Positions 14,140-21,995 of a stretch of DNA of 64,000 bases are shown here, piece by piece (positions within the stretch are counted from its first letter, which is position 1; the number at the start of each line of letters is the position of its first letter). The position numbers and the translations under genes were made by a program. Below the pieces are notes generated by a model. It was given only the letters and a program-made list of their open reading frames with translations. It did not search any database and was not told the origin of the DNA. The DNA is from Prevotellaceae bacterium. GTDB taxonomy: Bacteria > Bacteroidota > Bacteroidia > Bacteroidales > Bacteroidaceae. The stretch lies in contig JAJPYQ010000041.1 in NCBI GenBank assembly GCA_021204865.1, positions 1 through 64,000 of the forward strand, given 5' to 3'.

Positions 14140-16866
14140 ATGGAGCAGAAGAGAGTTTATACCTTTGGTAACGGGCAGGCCCAAGGCAATGCCCAGATGC
14201 GTGAGGCTTTGGGTGGCAAGGGGGCTAACCTTGCCGAGATGAACCTGATTGGAGTGCCTGTGCCTCCTGGGTTCACCATCACCACCGACACTTGTAACGA
14301 GTACTACAAGGTGGGGCAGGAGAAGATCGTGGAGCTGCTTAGCGCAGACGTTAATGCGGCGGTGAAGCACATCGAGGAGCTTATGCACAGCAAGTTCGGC
14401 GACGTGAAGAACCCCTTGCTCGTGTCCGTCCGCTCTGGTGCCCGTGCCTCTATGCCGGGAATGATGGACACCATCCTTAACCTCGGGCTTAACGACGAGG
14501 TGGCTGAGGGTATGGTAGCGAAGACGCAGAACCCACACTTCGTCTACGACAGCTACCGCCGCTTCGTGCAGATGTACGGCGACGTGGTGCTGGGCATGAA
14601 GCCAGTGAACAAGGAGGACATCGACCCCTTCGAGGCTATCATCGAGAAGGTGAAGGAGGAGCAGGGCGTGGTGCTCGACAAGGACCTCAGCGTCGAGTCG
14701 CTGAAGAAGCTGGTGGGCTTGTTCAAGACCGCCATCAAGGAGCAGACGGGCAGCGACTTCCCCACCGACCCGATGGAGCAGCTGTGGGGAGCCATCTGCG
14801 CCGTGTTCCGCAGCTGGATGAACGAGCGTGCCATCCTCTACCGCAAGATTGAGGGCATACCCGACGAGTGGGGAACGGCAGTGTCAGTGATGGCTATGGT
14901 CTTCGGCAATATGGGCGACACCAGTGCAACGGGCGTTTGCTTCAGCCGTGACGCGGGCAACGGGGAGAACCTCTTCAACGGGGAGTACCTCATCAACGCT
15001 CAGGGCGAGGACGTGGTGGCAGGCATACGCACGCCGCAGCAGATAACCAAGATAGGCTCGCAGCGCTGGGCTCAGCGGGCAGGCGTTGACGAGGCGGAGC
15101 GCCTCTCGAAGTACCCCTCGATGGAGGAGGCTATGCCTGAGCTTTACGCTGAGCTGAACGCCCTGCAGGACAAGCTGGAGAAGCACTACAAGGATATGCA
15201 GGACATGGAGTTCACCGTGCAGGAGGGCAAGCTGTGGTTCCTTCAGACCCGCAACGGCAAGCGCACCGGCACAGCGATGGTGAAGATAGCGATGGACATG
15301 GTGCGTGAGGGCATCATCGACGAGAAGACCGCCTTGCTGCGCTGCGAGCCGCTTAAGCTCGACGAGCTGCTGCACCCCATTTTCGACAAGGAGGCTCTGA
15401 AGAAGGCGAAGGTCATCACGCAGGGGCTGCCCGCCTCCCCGGGGGCTGCCTGCGGTCAGATAGTCTTCCACGCCGACGACGCTCAGGAGTGGCACACCAA
15501 CGGGCATAAGGTCATAATGGTGCGCATTGAGACCTCGCCCGAGGACCTTGCGGGAATGACCAGTGCCGAGGGCATCCTCACCGCCCGTGGCGGTATGACC
15601 TCCCACGCAGCCGTCGTTGCCCGTGGTATGGGCAAGTGCTGCGTCAGCGGTGCGGGGGCGATCAACGTCAACTACAAGGACAAGACCGTGGAGATAGAGG
15701 GCAAGGTGTACCACGAGGGCGACTTCATTTCCCTCAACGGCTCGACGGGGCAGGTGTACGCGGGCAAGGTGCCGACGAAGGTGGCTGAGCTTAGCGGCGA
15801 CTTCAAGACGCTGATGGACCTCTGCGACAAGTACACCCGGATGGACGTGCGCACCAACGCCGACACTCCGCACGACGCTGAGATGGCTCGTGCCTTCGGC
15901 GCAAAGGGCATCGGGCTTACCCGCACGGAGCACATGTTCTTCGAGGACCAGAAGATAGTGGCTATGCGTGAGATGATACTTGCCGAGAATGTTGAGGGCA
16001 GGGAGAAGGCTCTTGCCAAGCTCTTGCCCTACCAGCGCAGCGACTTCTACGGCATCCTCAAGGCAATGGACGGGCTGCCAGTGAACATCCGCCTGCTCGA
16101 CCCTCCCTTGCACGAGTTCGTGCCCCACGACCTTGAGGGGCAGCAGATTGTGGCGCAGGAGATGGGCGTGAGCGTGCAGCTCATACAGAAGCGTGTCGCC
16201 TCCCTCTCAGAGAACAACCCGATGCTCGGTCACCGTGGCTGCCGCCTCGGCATAACGTTCCCCGAGATAACGGCTATGCAGACCCGCGCCATCCTCGGGG
16301 CCGCCTGCCAGCTCAAGAAGGAAGGCTACGACCCGAAGCCCGAGATAATGGTGCCGCTCGTGGGCATCCTCTACGAGTTCAAGCAGCAGAAGGAGATAAT
16401 CACAAGGGAGGCCGAGAAGGTGTTCAAGGACGAGGGCATACGCCTCGACTTCGAGATTGGCACGATGATAGAGACACCGCGTGCCGCCCTTACCGCCAAC
16501 CGCATCGCAACGGAGGCTGAGTACTTCTCCTTCGGCACGAACGACCTCACGCAGATGACCTTCGGATACTCCCGCGACGACATCGCAAGCTTCCTGCCAA
16601 CGTACTTGGAGAAGAAGATACTGCGAGTAGACCCGTTCCAGGTGCTTGACCGCAACGGCGTTGGGCAGCTCATCCGTATGGCCGTTGAGAAGGGACGCTC
16701 GGTTCGCCCGGGCATGCGTATGGGCATCTGCGGAGAGCACGGGGGAGAGCCTACCTCCGTCAAGTTCTGCGCCCGCATCGGGATGAACTACGCCTCCTGC
16801 TCGCCCTTCCGTGTGCCGATAGCAAGGCTGGCGGCGGCGCAGGCAGCCATCGAAGAGGTGAACTAA
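14140..16866 (+). CDS. ppdK: Pyruvate, phosphate dikinase
   Basis: Interconverts PEP, AMP and PPi with pyruvate, ATP and Pi, a pyrophosphate-linked step of glycolysis or gluconeogenesis common in anaerobes. The 908 residues match the family length. They run from an N-terminal ATP-grasp domain (GGKGANLAEM near 27-36), through the swivelling phosphohistidine domain (GGMTSHAAVVARGMGK, with the catalytic His after Thr-Ser), to the C-terminal PEP-binding barrel with GLTRTEHMFF, GFGTNDLTQM-like SFGTNDLTQM and GICGEHGGEP (catalytic Cys). It is a single-gene unit with its own promoter and a strong terminator. Confidence 0.97.
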   Translation: MEQKRVYTFGNGQAQGNAQMREALGGKGANLAEMNLIGVPVPPGFTITTDTCNEYYKVGQEKIVELLSADVNAAVKHIEELMHSKFGDVKNPLLVSVRSGARASMPGMMDTILNLGLNDEVAEGMVAKTQNPHFVYDSYRRFVQMYGDVVLGMKPVNKEDIDPFEAIIEKVKEEQGVVLDKDLSVESLKKLVGLFKTAIKEQTGSDFPTDPMEQLWGAICAVFRSWMNERAILYRKIEGIPDEWGTAVSVMAMVFGNMGDTSATGVCFSRDAGNGENLFNGEYLINAQGEDVVAGIRTPQQITKIGSQRWAQRAGVDEAERLSKYPSMEEAMPELYAELNALQDKLEKHYKDMQDMEFTVQEGKLWFLQTRNGKRTGTAMVKIAMDMVREGIIDEKTALLRCEPLKLDELLHPIFDKEALKKAKVITQGLPASPGAACGQIVFHADDAQEWHTNGHKVIMVRIETSPEDLAGMTSAEGILTARGGMTSHAAVVARGMGKCCVSGAGAINVNYKDKTVEIEGKVYHEGDFISLNGSTGQVYAGKVPTKVAELSGDFKTLMDLCDKYTRMDVRTNADTPHDAEMARAFGAKGIGLTRTEHMFFEDQKIVAMREMILAENVEGREKALAKLLPYQRSDFYGILKAMDGLPVNIRLLDPPLHEFVPHDLEGQQIVAQEMGVSVQLIQKRVASLSENNPMLGHRGCRLGITFPEITAMQTRAILGAACQLKKEGYDPKPEIMVPLVGILYEFKQQKEIITREAEKVFKDEGIRLDFEIGTMIETPRAALTANRIATEAEYFSFGTNDLTQMTFGYSRDDIASFLPTYLEKKILRVDPFQVLDRNGVGQLIRMAVEKGRSVRPGMRMGICGEHGGEPTSVKFCARIGMNYASCSPFRVPIARLAAAQAAIEEVN

Positions 16867-16891
16867 ACCACTCAGATAACACAGACTATAG

Positions 16892-16932
16892 GCCACGGGC
16901 TTCCTTCTTGGAGGCCCGTGGCTTTCTCTTTT
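16892..16932 (+). terminator. Rho-independent terminator of ppdK
   Basis: GCCACGGGC pairs perfectly with GCCCGTGGC over a 13-nt loop and is followed by TTTCTCTTTT. Confidence 0.85.
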
Positions 16933-16983
16933 ATGCCCCTGCGGCTCTTCGCCGCCACGACTGTATAGGGGAAGCCGAAATGC

Positions 16984-17047
16984 ACTCAATGAGTGGACCA
17001 GAGTCTACTCAATGAGTGGACCACAATGCACTCAATGAGTGCATTTC
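16984..17047. repeat. Tandem palindrome array, ACTCAATGAGT family, 23-bp period
   Basis: Three units begin at 16984, 17007 and 17030. The core ACTCAATGAGT is a palindrome and is followed by GGACC in the first two units. The same family with centre T instead of A makes the array at 59878. The remaining sequence up to 17158 has no clear promoter. Confidence 0.85.
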
Positions 17048-17158
17048 GGTCTCTATTATACAGGCGTGGCGGAAACTGCCCGCTGGCGACGGCGGCGGTT
17101 AAACCTCGGGGCCGCTCGCGTGTCGTAGTGACGGGTTAACAGCCGTATTACACAGGAT

Positions 17159-17821
17159 ATGAAGAACATACTTATCACCCTTTGCCTCGTCTCGCTAAGC
17201 ACAGCGGCAATGGCTCAGGGACTTCCGAAGGAGAAGCTTAACCAGACGATGGCCCGCTACTACGAGGGCTGCCTTCTGCTGCGTGAGGGCATTGAGCAGA
17301 AGAACTCAGAGAAGGTGGACGAGGCTTGCTCTTGCCTCGACGAGAGCAAGAGCCACGTGGACCGCCTTGAGCTTGCAAGGCTTCAGCTCCAGCCAGTTGA
17401 GGTGGCGGACACCGCCTCGATGAAGGGGCACGTCTACTACAACGGGGCTTACGCCGCCTGCGTCTACAACCAGATGGAGAGCCAGTACGAGGACCGTGTG
17501 GAGGCGCTGCGGGGAGCGGAGGCGGGCGACGAGGAGAACCCCTGCTCCGTCTGCCACGTTGCCCTCAAGGCGAAGGGCAAGGCGACGTACGCCTTGGCAG
17601 TGGGAGGCGAGTGCCAGATGTTCACCGTGGCTGAGCCCGAGGGCAGGGTGGCGCTTAGCGTCGCCTGCGAGGGGAGCGGAGAGACGCTGAAGGGCGAGGC
17701 GTACGAGGGCGGAGCCGTCTCCTACGTGGAGTGGACACAGCCCGACGGCTCGGGCTTAGCCTATATCACGCTGGAGAACCTCTCGGACCGTGAGATAAGC
17801 GTAGCCATAGCCTCCAACTAA
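17159..17821 (+). CDS. Exported protein of unknown function, CHAT operon
   Basis: I do not recognise a named family. The 220-residue product has a signal peptide (KNILITLCLVSLSTAAMAQG). A helical middle part with conserved-looking cysteines follows (about 25-125), then a Cys pair in NPCSVCHV, and a C-terminal beta-rich domain (about 140-220) that resembles small beta-sandwich accessory domains. It lies 3 nt upstream of a TPR-CHAT gene, so the two are surely co-transcribed and the product probably works with it in the periplasm or at the surface. The CSVCH pattern fits a haem c motif only formally; I do not claim a cytochrome. Confidence 0.7.
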   Translation: MKNILITLCLVSLSTAAMAQGLPKEKLNQTMARYYEGCLLLREGIEQKNSEKVDEACSCLDESKSHVDRLELARLQLQPVEVADTASMKGHVYYNGAYAACVYNQMESQYEDRVEALRGAEAGDEENPCSVCHVALKAKGKATYALAVGGECQMFTVAEPEGRVALSVACEGSGETLKGEAYEGGAVSYVEWTQPDGSGLAYITLENLSDREISVAIASN

Positions 17822-17824
17822 GCC

Positions 17825-20173
17825 ATGCCCCTCCGCCTTCTGCTTTGCCTACTGCTCTGCCTGCCCATCGTGGGTTATGCCCAAGGCGACGGGCAGCTGG
17901 ACAGCATCCGAAGCCTGCTCGGCAAGGCAGACTACGGTGCAGCCCTCGACTCCTGCCAGTCGGCGCTAAGGCAGATTGAGGGCAACACGAGGCAGAGGCG
18001 CAAGCAAGCCACGCTCCAGTACTACGCAGGGGTGAGCCTGAAGGGCTTGGGCAGGTACGCCAAGGCGGACGAGATGTACGGCAAGGCGCTCGAGCAGGCT
18101 AAGTACAACGAGGACACCCTCAGCGTCTGCCTCTACAGCTACAGCTACGCCAACCTTCTGATGCTCTCGGGCAGCTACCGCAAGGCTATCGGGCTGCTCG
18201 AGGCAATGCCTGCGGGCACTCGCTACGACGGGCAGCGGCTCTTGACGCTCTCTTCCTTATATTATATGCGTGACGAGGAGGGCGACAGGGAGAAGGCGCT
18301 GGCGTACGTCAATGAGTACCTCTCTACGCATAGCCCCGGGGAGGCAGACTATGCCGTGGCGCTGCAAGACCGTGGCTTCATCCTCTGGGGCGGGGGAGAG
18401 CTGGAGGAGGCAAGGCGGGACATCAGCGAGGCTCTAAGCCTTGAGCATCCGCCCACACGCTATGTCGTACTTGGCAACCTCGCTATGGTGGAGGCTGACC
18501 TCGGGGACTTCCCCTCGGCTCTTAGGCACATAGACGAAGCCTTGCAAGGGCAGGGCGGCACGCCTCAGCACCCTGACTACCTCGTCTCCCTCCGCAAGAA
18601 GGCGCTGATACTGCTTAAGGCGGGAGAGAGGGAGCAGGCGCTGAGCCTCTACCGCACCTACTTCGAGGCGGAGAGGCGGCAGCTGGAGGAAGCCTTCGCC
18701 AAGACGAAGGACAACGAGTTCCGCCTCAACTACTGGTACTCGCAGAAGCCGCACGTCTCGGAGGTGTTCCAGCTTGAGGACACCGCCCCCGCCTTCCTCT
18801 ACGACGTTGCCCTCTACCGGCGGCAGATGGCTCTGCTCCCCACGGGCTGTGCCGACATCGCCAAGGAGACCGGCGCAAGCCTCGCTGAGCTTAGGAAGGC
18901 ATTGAAGCCCAACGAGGCTGCCATTGAGTTCGTTTGCTACTACGACGACACTGCCAAGGACACCATCTACGCCGCCCTCGTAGCCTCGCCCAAGGCTTCC
19001 CCCAAGTACGTGTACCTCTTAACTAAGAAGGAGCTGCACGGCTACCTCCTATCAGACGGAACGGAACTGGAGGAAGCGGTGTGCTCTTCGTCGGCAGGGC
19101 TGAAGAACCTTATCTATACAGATAGCACACTGGCTCGCAAGGTGTGGAAGCCCCTCCTCGAGGCTCTGCCCTCCAGCTGCTCCACCATCTACTTCGCCCC
19201 CGACGGCATCCTTCAGATGCTCGCCATAGAGAGCCTGCCTTACGCCCCGCTCAAGGGCAAGGACGCGCGAAGGCTTACCTCAACCGCCAACCTCATCAGC
19301 CGCAGCTCAGCTGTAAAGCGAGGCAGGAAGCGGGTGCTCGTGATAGGAGGCGTTGACTACGACGCTGCCGACGGTGAGGCACTGGCTGAAGGAGAGGAGA
19401 CCAACCACCTCGCCTACGACTATATGAAGGATGAGTTCGGGCTTGATGTCTCGAAGGGGGCATTCTCCTACCTCCAAGGCAGCAAGGCGGAGGCGGACTC
19501 CATCCTCAGCAAGCTGCCCGACGCTGAGGGCAGTGAGGAGGGACACAGCTCGGAGTACTACCTTAAGCGCAGCTTAGGGCAGTATGACATTGTGCATCTC
19601 TCCACCCACGGGTACAGCCTTAAGGTGAACGTGGGAAGGAATTCGCTTATGCAGGGCGACAGCCTAATGGCGGACAAGACCTTGCTTGCCTCGGGCATTG
19701 CCCTTCGTGGCGCTAACGTGGCAGGGAAGGCGGGCGAGAAGGAGGACGGACTGCTCTCCGCCCGTGAGCTTTGCGACCTCGACAGCCTCGAGGGTGTGGA
19801 GCTTGTGGTGCTCTCAGCCTGCCAGACGGCTCAGGGGGTTGTGAGCGACGAGGGTCCCGCAGGGGTGGTGCGAGGCTTGAAGAAGGCAGGCGTTAAGACA
19901 ATAATGGCGACGCTCTGGCCAGTGGACGACACTGCCACCTCGCTCTTTATGAACGCCTTCTACGATGCCTTGCAGACCAAAGGCGCAACGAAGCACGAAG
20001 CCTTCCTCAAGGCGCAGGAGGCGGTTAGGAGCTTCACCGTCTCCCGCCCCGCTATGCGCTTCTCCCCACGCACTCTCAGCCACCAGCCCGACAGAGGGGC
20101 TGCCCTTACGCTCTCGCAGCCTTACGCCTCGCCCTACTACTGGGCACCGTTCATTATGATAGACGACCTATAA
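17825..20173 (+). CDS. Exported TPR-CHAT domain protein (caspase-like protease)
   Basis: CHAT domains are caspase/separase-fold proteases found with TPR repeats. The 782-residue product has a signal peptide (about 1-20, ending VGYAQG), TPR-like helical repeats (about 25-300), a linker, and a C-terminal CHAT domain. The catalytic dyad is present: His595 in VHLSTHG and Cys666 in VVLSACQT. The C-terminal YYWAPFIMIDD is typical of the family. The gene is second of three tightly spaced genes (gaps of 3 and 11 nt) that all encode exported proteins. The substrate is unknown; the neighbours are the obvious candidates. Confidence 0.88.
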   Translation: MPLRLLLCLLLCLPIVGYAQGDGQLDSIRSLLGKADYGAALDSCQSALRQIEGNTRQRRKQATLQYYAGVSLKGLGRYAKADEMYGKALEQAKYNEDTLSVCLYSYSYANLLMLSGSYRKAIGLLEAMPAGTRYDGQRLLTLSSLYYMRDEEGDREKALAYVNEYLSTHSPGEADYAVALQDRGFILWGGGELEEARRDISEALSLEHPPTRYVVLGNLAMVEADLGDFPSALRHIDEALQGQGGTPQHPDYLVSLRKKALILLKAGEREQALSLYRTYFEAERRQLEEAFAKTKDNEFRLNYWYSQKPHVSEVFQLEDTAPAFLYDVALYRRQMALLPTGCADIAKETGASLAELRKALKPNEAAIEFVCYYDDTAKDTIYAALVASPKASPKYVYLLTKKELHGYLLSDGTELEEAVCSSSAGLKNLIYTDSTLARKVWKPLLEALPSSCSTIYFAPDGILQMLAIESLPYAPLKGKDARRLTSTANLISRSSAVKRGRKRVLVIGGVDYDAADGEALAEGEETNHLAYDYMKDEFGLDVSKGAFSYLQGSKAEADSILSKLPDAEGSEEGHSSEYYLKRSLGQYDIVHLSTHGYSLKVNVGRNSLMQGDSLMADKTLLASGIALRGANVAGKAGEKEDGLLSARELCDLDSLEGVELVVLSACQTAQGVVSDEGPAGVVRGLKKAGVKTIMATLWPVDDTATSLFMNAFYDALQTKGATKHEAFLKAQEAVRSFTVSRPAMRFSPRTLSHQPDRGAALTLSQPYASPYYWAPFIMIDDL

Positions 20174-20184
20174 ACAACACCGAT

Positions 20185-21657
20185 ATGAAAGCAAGACCTT
20201 TACTAATGCTTGCCACGCTTTGCGCCGCTCTCTCCTCTCAGGCTCAGAACGCCCCTCAGGGTGGAGGCGGAGGAGGAACGCAAGCGGGCAGCGGGCAGCG
20301 AACGTTCGAGATCATTGTCAAGGAGGACGCTGAACAAACCAACACCCGAGATATCAACTGGGAAACCCAGCAGAGGGGGTTCCTCAGCTTCGGCTCTAAT
20401 ATGTTCTCGCTCTACCGCACCGCCGTTGCCGAGAAGTTCAGCAACTCGTCCACCAACATCATCAGCCAGGGCATCAACTTCCTCTACCAGAAGCTCGCCA
20501 GCCACCGACAGGACTGGATGCAGGCAGTGCAGAAGGAGTGCACCTACACCAAGAACCTCGCAATGCAAACCGAGGTGGTGGACTTCTACCGTGAGCCCTC
20601 CACCTACGGTGCCCTCGACCCCACGGGCATCGTCTTCACTGGCTTCGGCTGCCGACAGTACACCACGGGTGAGGCTTCCTCCCAGACGGGGCAGCCAACT
20701 GCGGTAGGCGGAGGGCAGCAAGGAGCGACACCTCCTCAAGGGGGCGGTAAGGCTGAGGGCACGCCCTCCGACACCGTGCCTGTCTTCTACATCTTTTGCA
20801 ACCTGCTCACCGACGACCTCGGCCAGATGCACATCATTAACCACGGCAAGTTCATGGTGGAGGTAGACTCCATCTACTTCAACCCCTTCGCCTGCAACCT
20901 GCCCAACGACAGCACCGCCGCCAATGGCACAGGCCACATCGACTTCGACTTCCACAAGCGCAAGGATCTCGTCTTCACCCTCACCGCCAACATCACCTCC
21001 TCCTGGATGAACGAGGCGATACAGGTCTATCGGGACGTCCCCCTCGGCGAGTTCAAGGTGACGGTAAGGATAGACTCGGCAGCCCTCAACAAGGCTGGGG
21101 TCTTCACCTACGACCGCAACCACGAGGACTCCAAGAAGGCGAAGGAGAAGTACATCTCGGTGGAGGGCGAGAGCTTCATCGTGCCTCGCTCGTACGTCGG
21201 TATGAAGGACACCATCTCCTACGCCAGCCTCTGGGGCACTGGGCAGTACAAGATTAATATGGTGGTGAGCGAGTCGTGCAGCATCAACCAGGAATTCTAC
21301 TTGGAGAAGCAGGACAGCGCCGCCACTAAGCAGATGGCTCAGGGAGACAGCAAGCAGGGCAAGAAGCAGAAGAAGCAGAAGCAGAAGTGGAACGACGAGT
21401 GGAAGAAGGAGTGGAAGATAATCAAGGCTCGGCAGCACTCCTCCTCGTTCTGGGACACCGTGAAGGAGCAGGTCGTCAGCGAGTGGAGGGGCAACGAGTG
21501 GATTACCACCATCATAGAGCCCGCGTCATCCTCCATCATCTCGGGTGTCACCGAGACGCTTGGGGGTGACAGCTCCACAGGAGGCGGAGGCATGGGGCAG
21601 GGCGGCTCCCAGAATGGCGGCACTGGAACGCCTCAGGGAACGGCAGGCCCACACTGA
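20185..21657 (+). CDS. Exported protein of unknown function, third gene of the CHAT operon
   Basis: No family recognised. The 490-residue product has a signal peptide (LLMLATLCAALSSQAQ), then a Gly-rich stretch, a mixed region up to about 380, a strongly basic Lys/Gln/Trp segment (about 390-420) and a Gly/Gln/Thr-rich tail. Low-complexity Gly-rich loops also occur near 165-190. Such a pattern suits a secreted protein with exposed flexible segments that could be cut by the CHAT protease encoded 11 nt upstream; this is inference. A strong terminator follows at 21687. Confidence 0.7.
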   Translation: MKARPLLMLATLCAALSSQAQNAPQGGGGGGTQAGSGQRTFEIIVKEDAEQTNTRDINWETQQRGFLSFGSNMFSLYRTAVAEKFSNSSTNIISQGINFLYQKLASHRQDWMQAVQKECTYTKNLAMQTEVVDFYREPSTYGALDPTGIVFTGFGCRQYTTGEASSQTGQPTAVGGGQQGATPPQGGGKAEGTPSDTVPVFYIFCNLLTDDLGQMHIINHGKFMVEVDSIYFNPFACNLPNDSTAANGTGHIDFDFHKRKDLVFTLTANITSSWMNEAIQVYRDVPLGEFKVTVRIDSAALNKAGVFTYDRNHEDSKKAKEKYISVEGESFIVPRSYVGMKDTISYASLWGTGQYKINMVVSESCSINQEFYLEKQDSAATKQMAQGDSKQGKKQKKQKQKWNDEWKKEWKIIKARQHSSSFWDTVKEQVVSEWRGNEWITTIIEPASSSIISGVTETLGGDSSTGGGGMGQGGSQNGGTGTPQGTAGPH

Positions 21658-21686
21658 TCCCACCCTTATCTTATATAATATAGCAT

Positions 21687-21724
21687 AGCCAGCCGCGGCC
21701 CCTTGCCACGGCTGGCTTTCTTTA
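21687..21724 (+). terminator. Rho-independent terminator of the CHAT operon
   Basis: AGCCAGCCG pairs perfectly with CGGCTGGCT and is followed by TTCTTTAT. Confidence 0.85.
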
Positions 21725-21745
21725 TGCCCATACGCCACGGGCCGC

Positions 21746-21766
21746 GACGACTCACAGTGAGGCTCC
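21746..21766 (+). repeat. 21-bp dispersed palindromic element, copy 1
   Basis: Contains GACGACTCACAGTGAGG with the palindromic core CTCACAGTGAG. The same 21-bp element, nearly identical, occurs at 57291-57311 (opposite strand) and 59850-59870. All three are between genes, just after a gene end. Confidence 0.75.
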
Positions 21767-21792
21767 GTTGCGCCTATACGCTACCCGTCAGG

Positions 21793-21862
21793 CAACCCAT
21801 TGCGATGGGTTCAAGACAACCCATTGCGATGGGTTCCGGGCAACCCATTGCGATGGGTTGTG
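21793..21862. repeat. Tandem palindrome array, AACCCA-type, 24-bp period
   Basis: Three units of CAACCCATTGCGATGGGTT start at 21793, 21817 and 21841, exactly 24 bp apart, with variable 5-bp spacers. It is the compensated counterpart of the array at 1439. Between here and 21964 there are further short palindromes but no gene. Confidence 0.9.
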
Positions 21863-21964
21863 TGAAGGGTGTTATATAGGCTTCACGGTCCCTACGGTAT
21901 AGGCTCCGCGGCGCCTCTTAGCCAATCGCCGCGGCTTTCGCTTGCTTCTTGCCCTCGTTCTCCT

Positions 21965-21972
21965 TACTTTTG
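21965..21972 (+). promoter_or_regulatory. -7 promoter box for the double-CHAT gene
   Basis: TACTTTTG, 23 nt upstream of the ATG at 21996. Confidence 0.65.
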
Positions 21973-21995
21973 TAAGCATATAAGTAACAGTCACC

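Noticed and set aside
17159-17821. A CSVCH haem-binding motif in the exported 220-residue protein
   Set aside because: Only one motif, no distal Met or other cytochrome c features, and no cytochrome maturation or respiratory genes nearby; probably chance in a Cys-containing protein.
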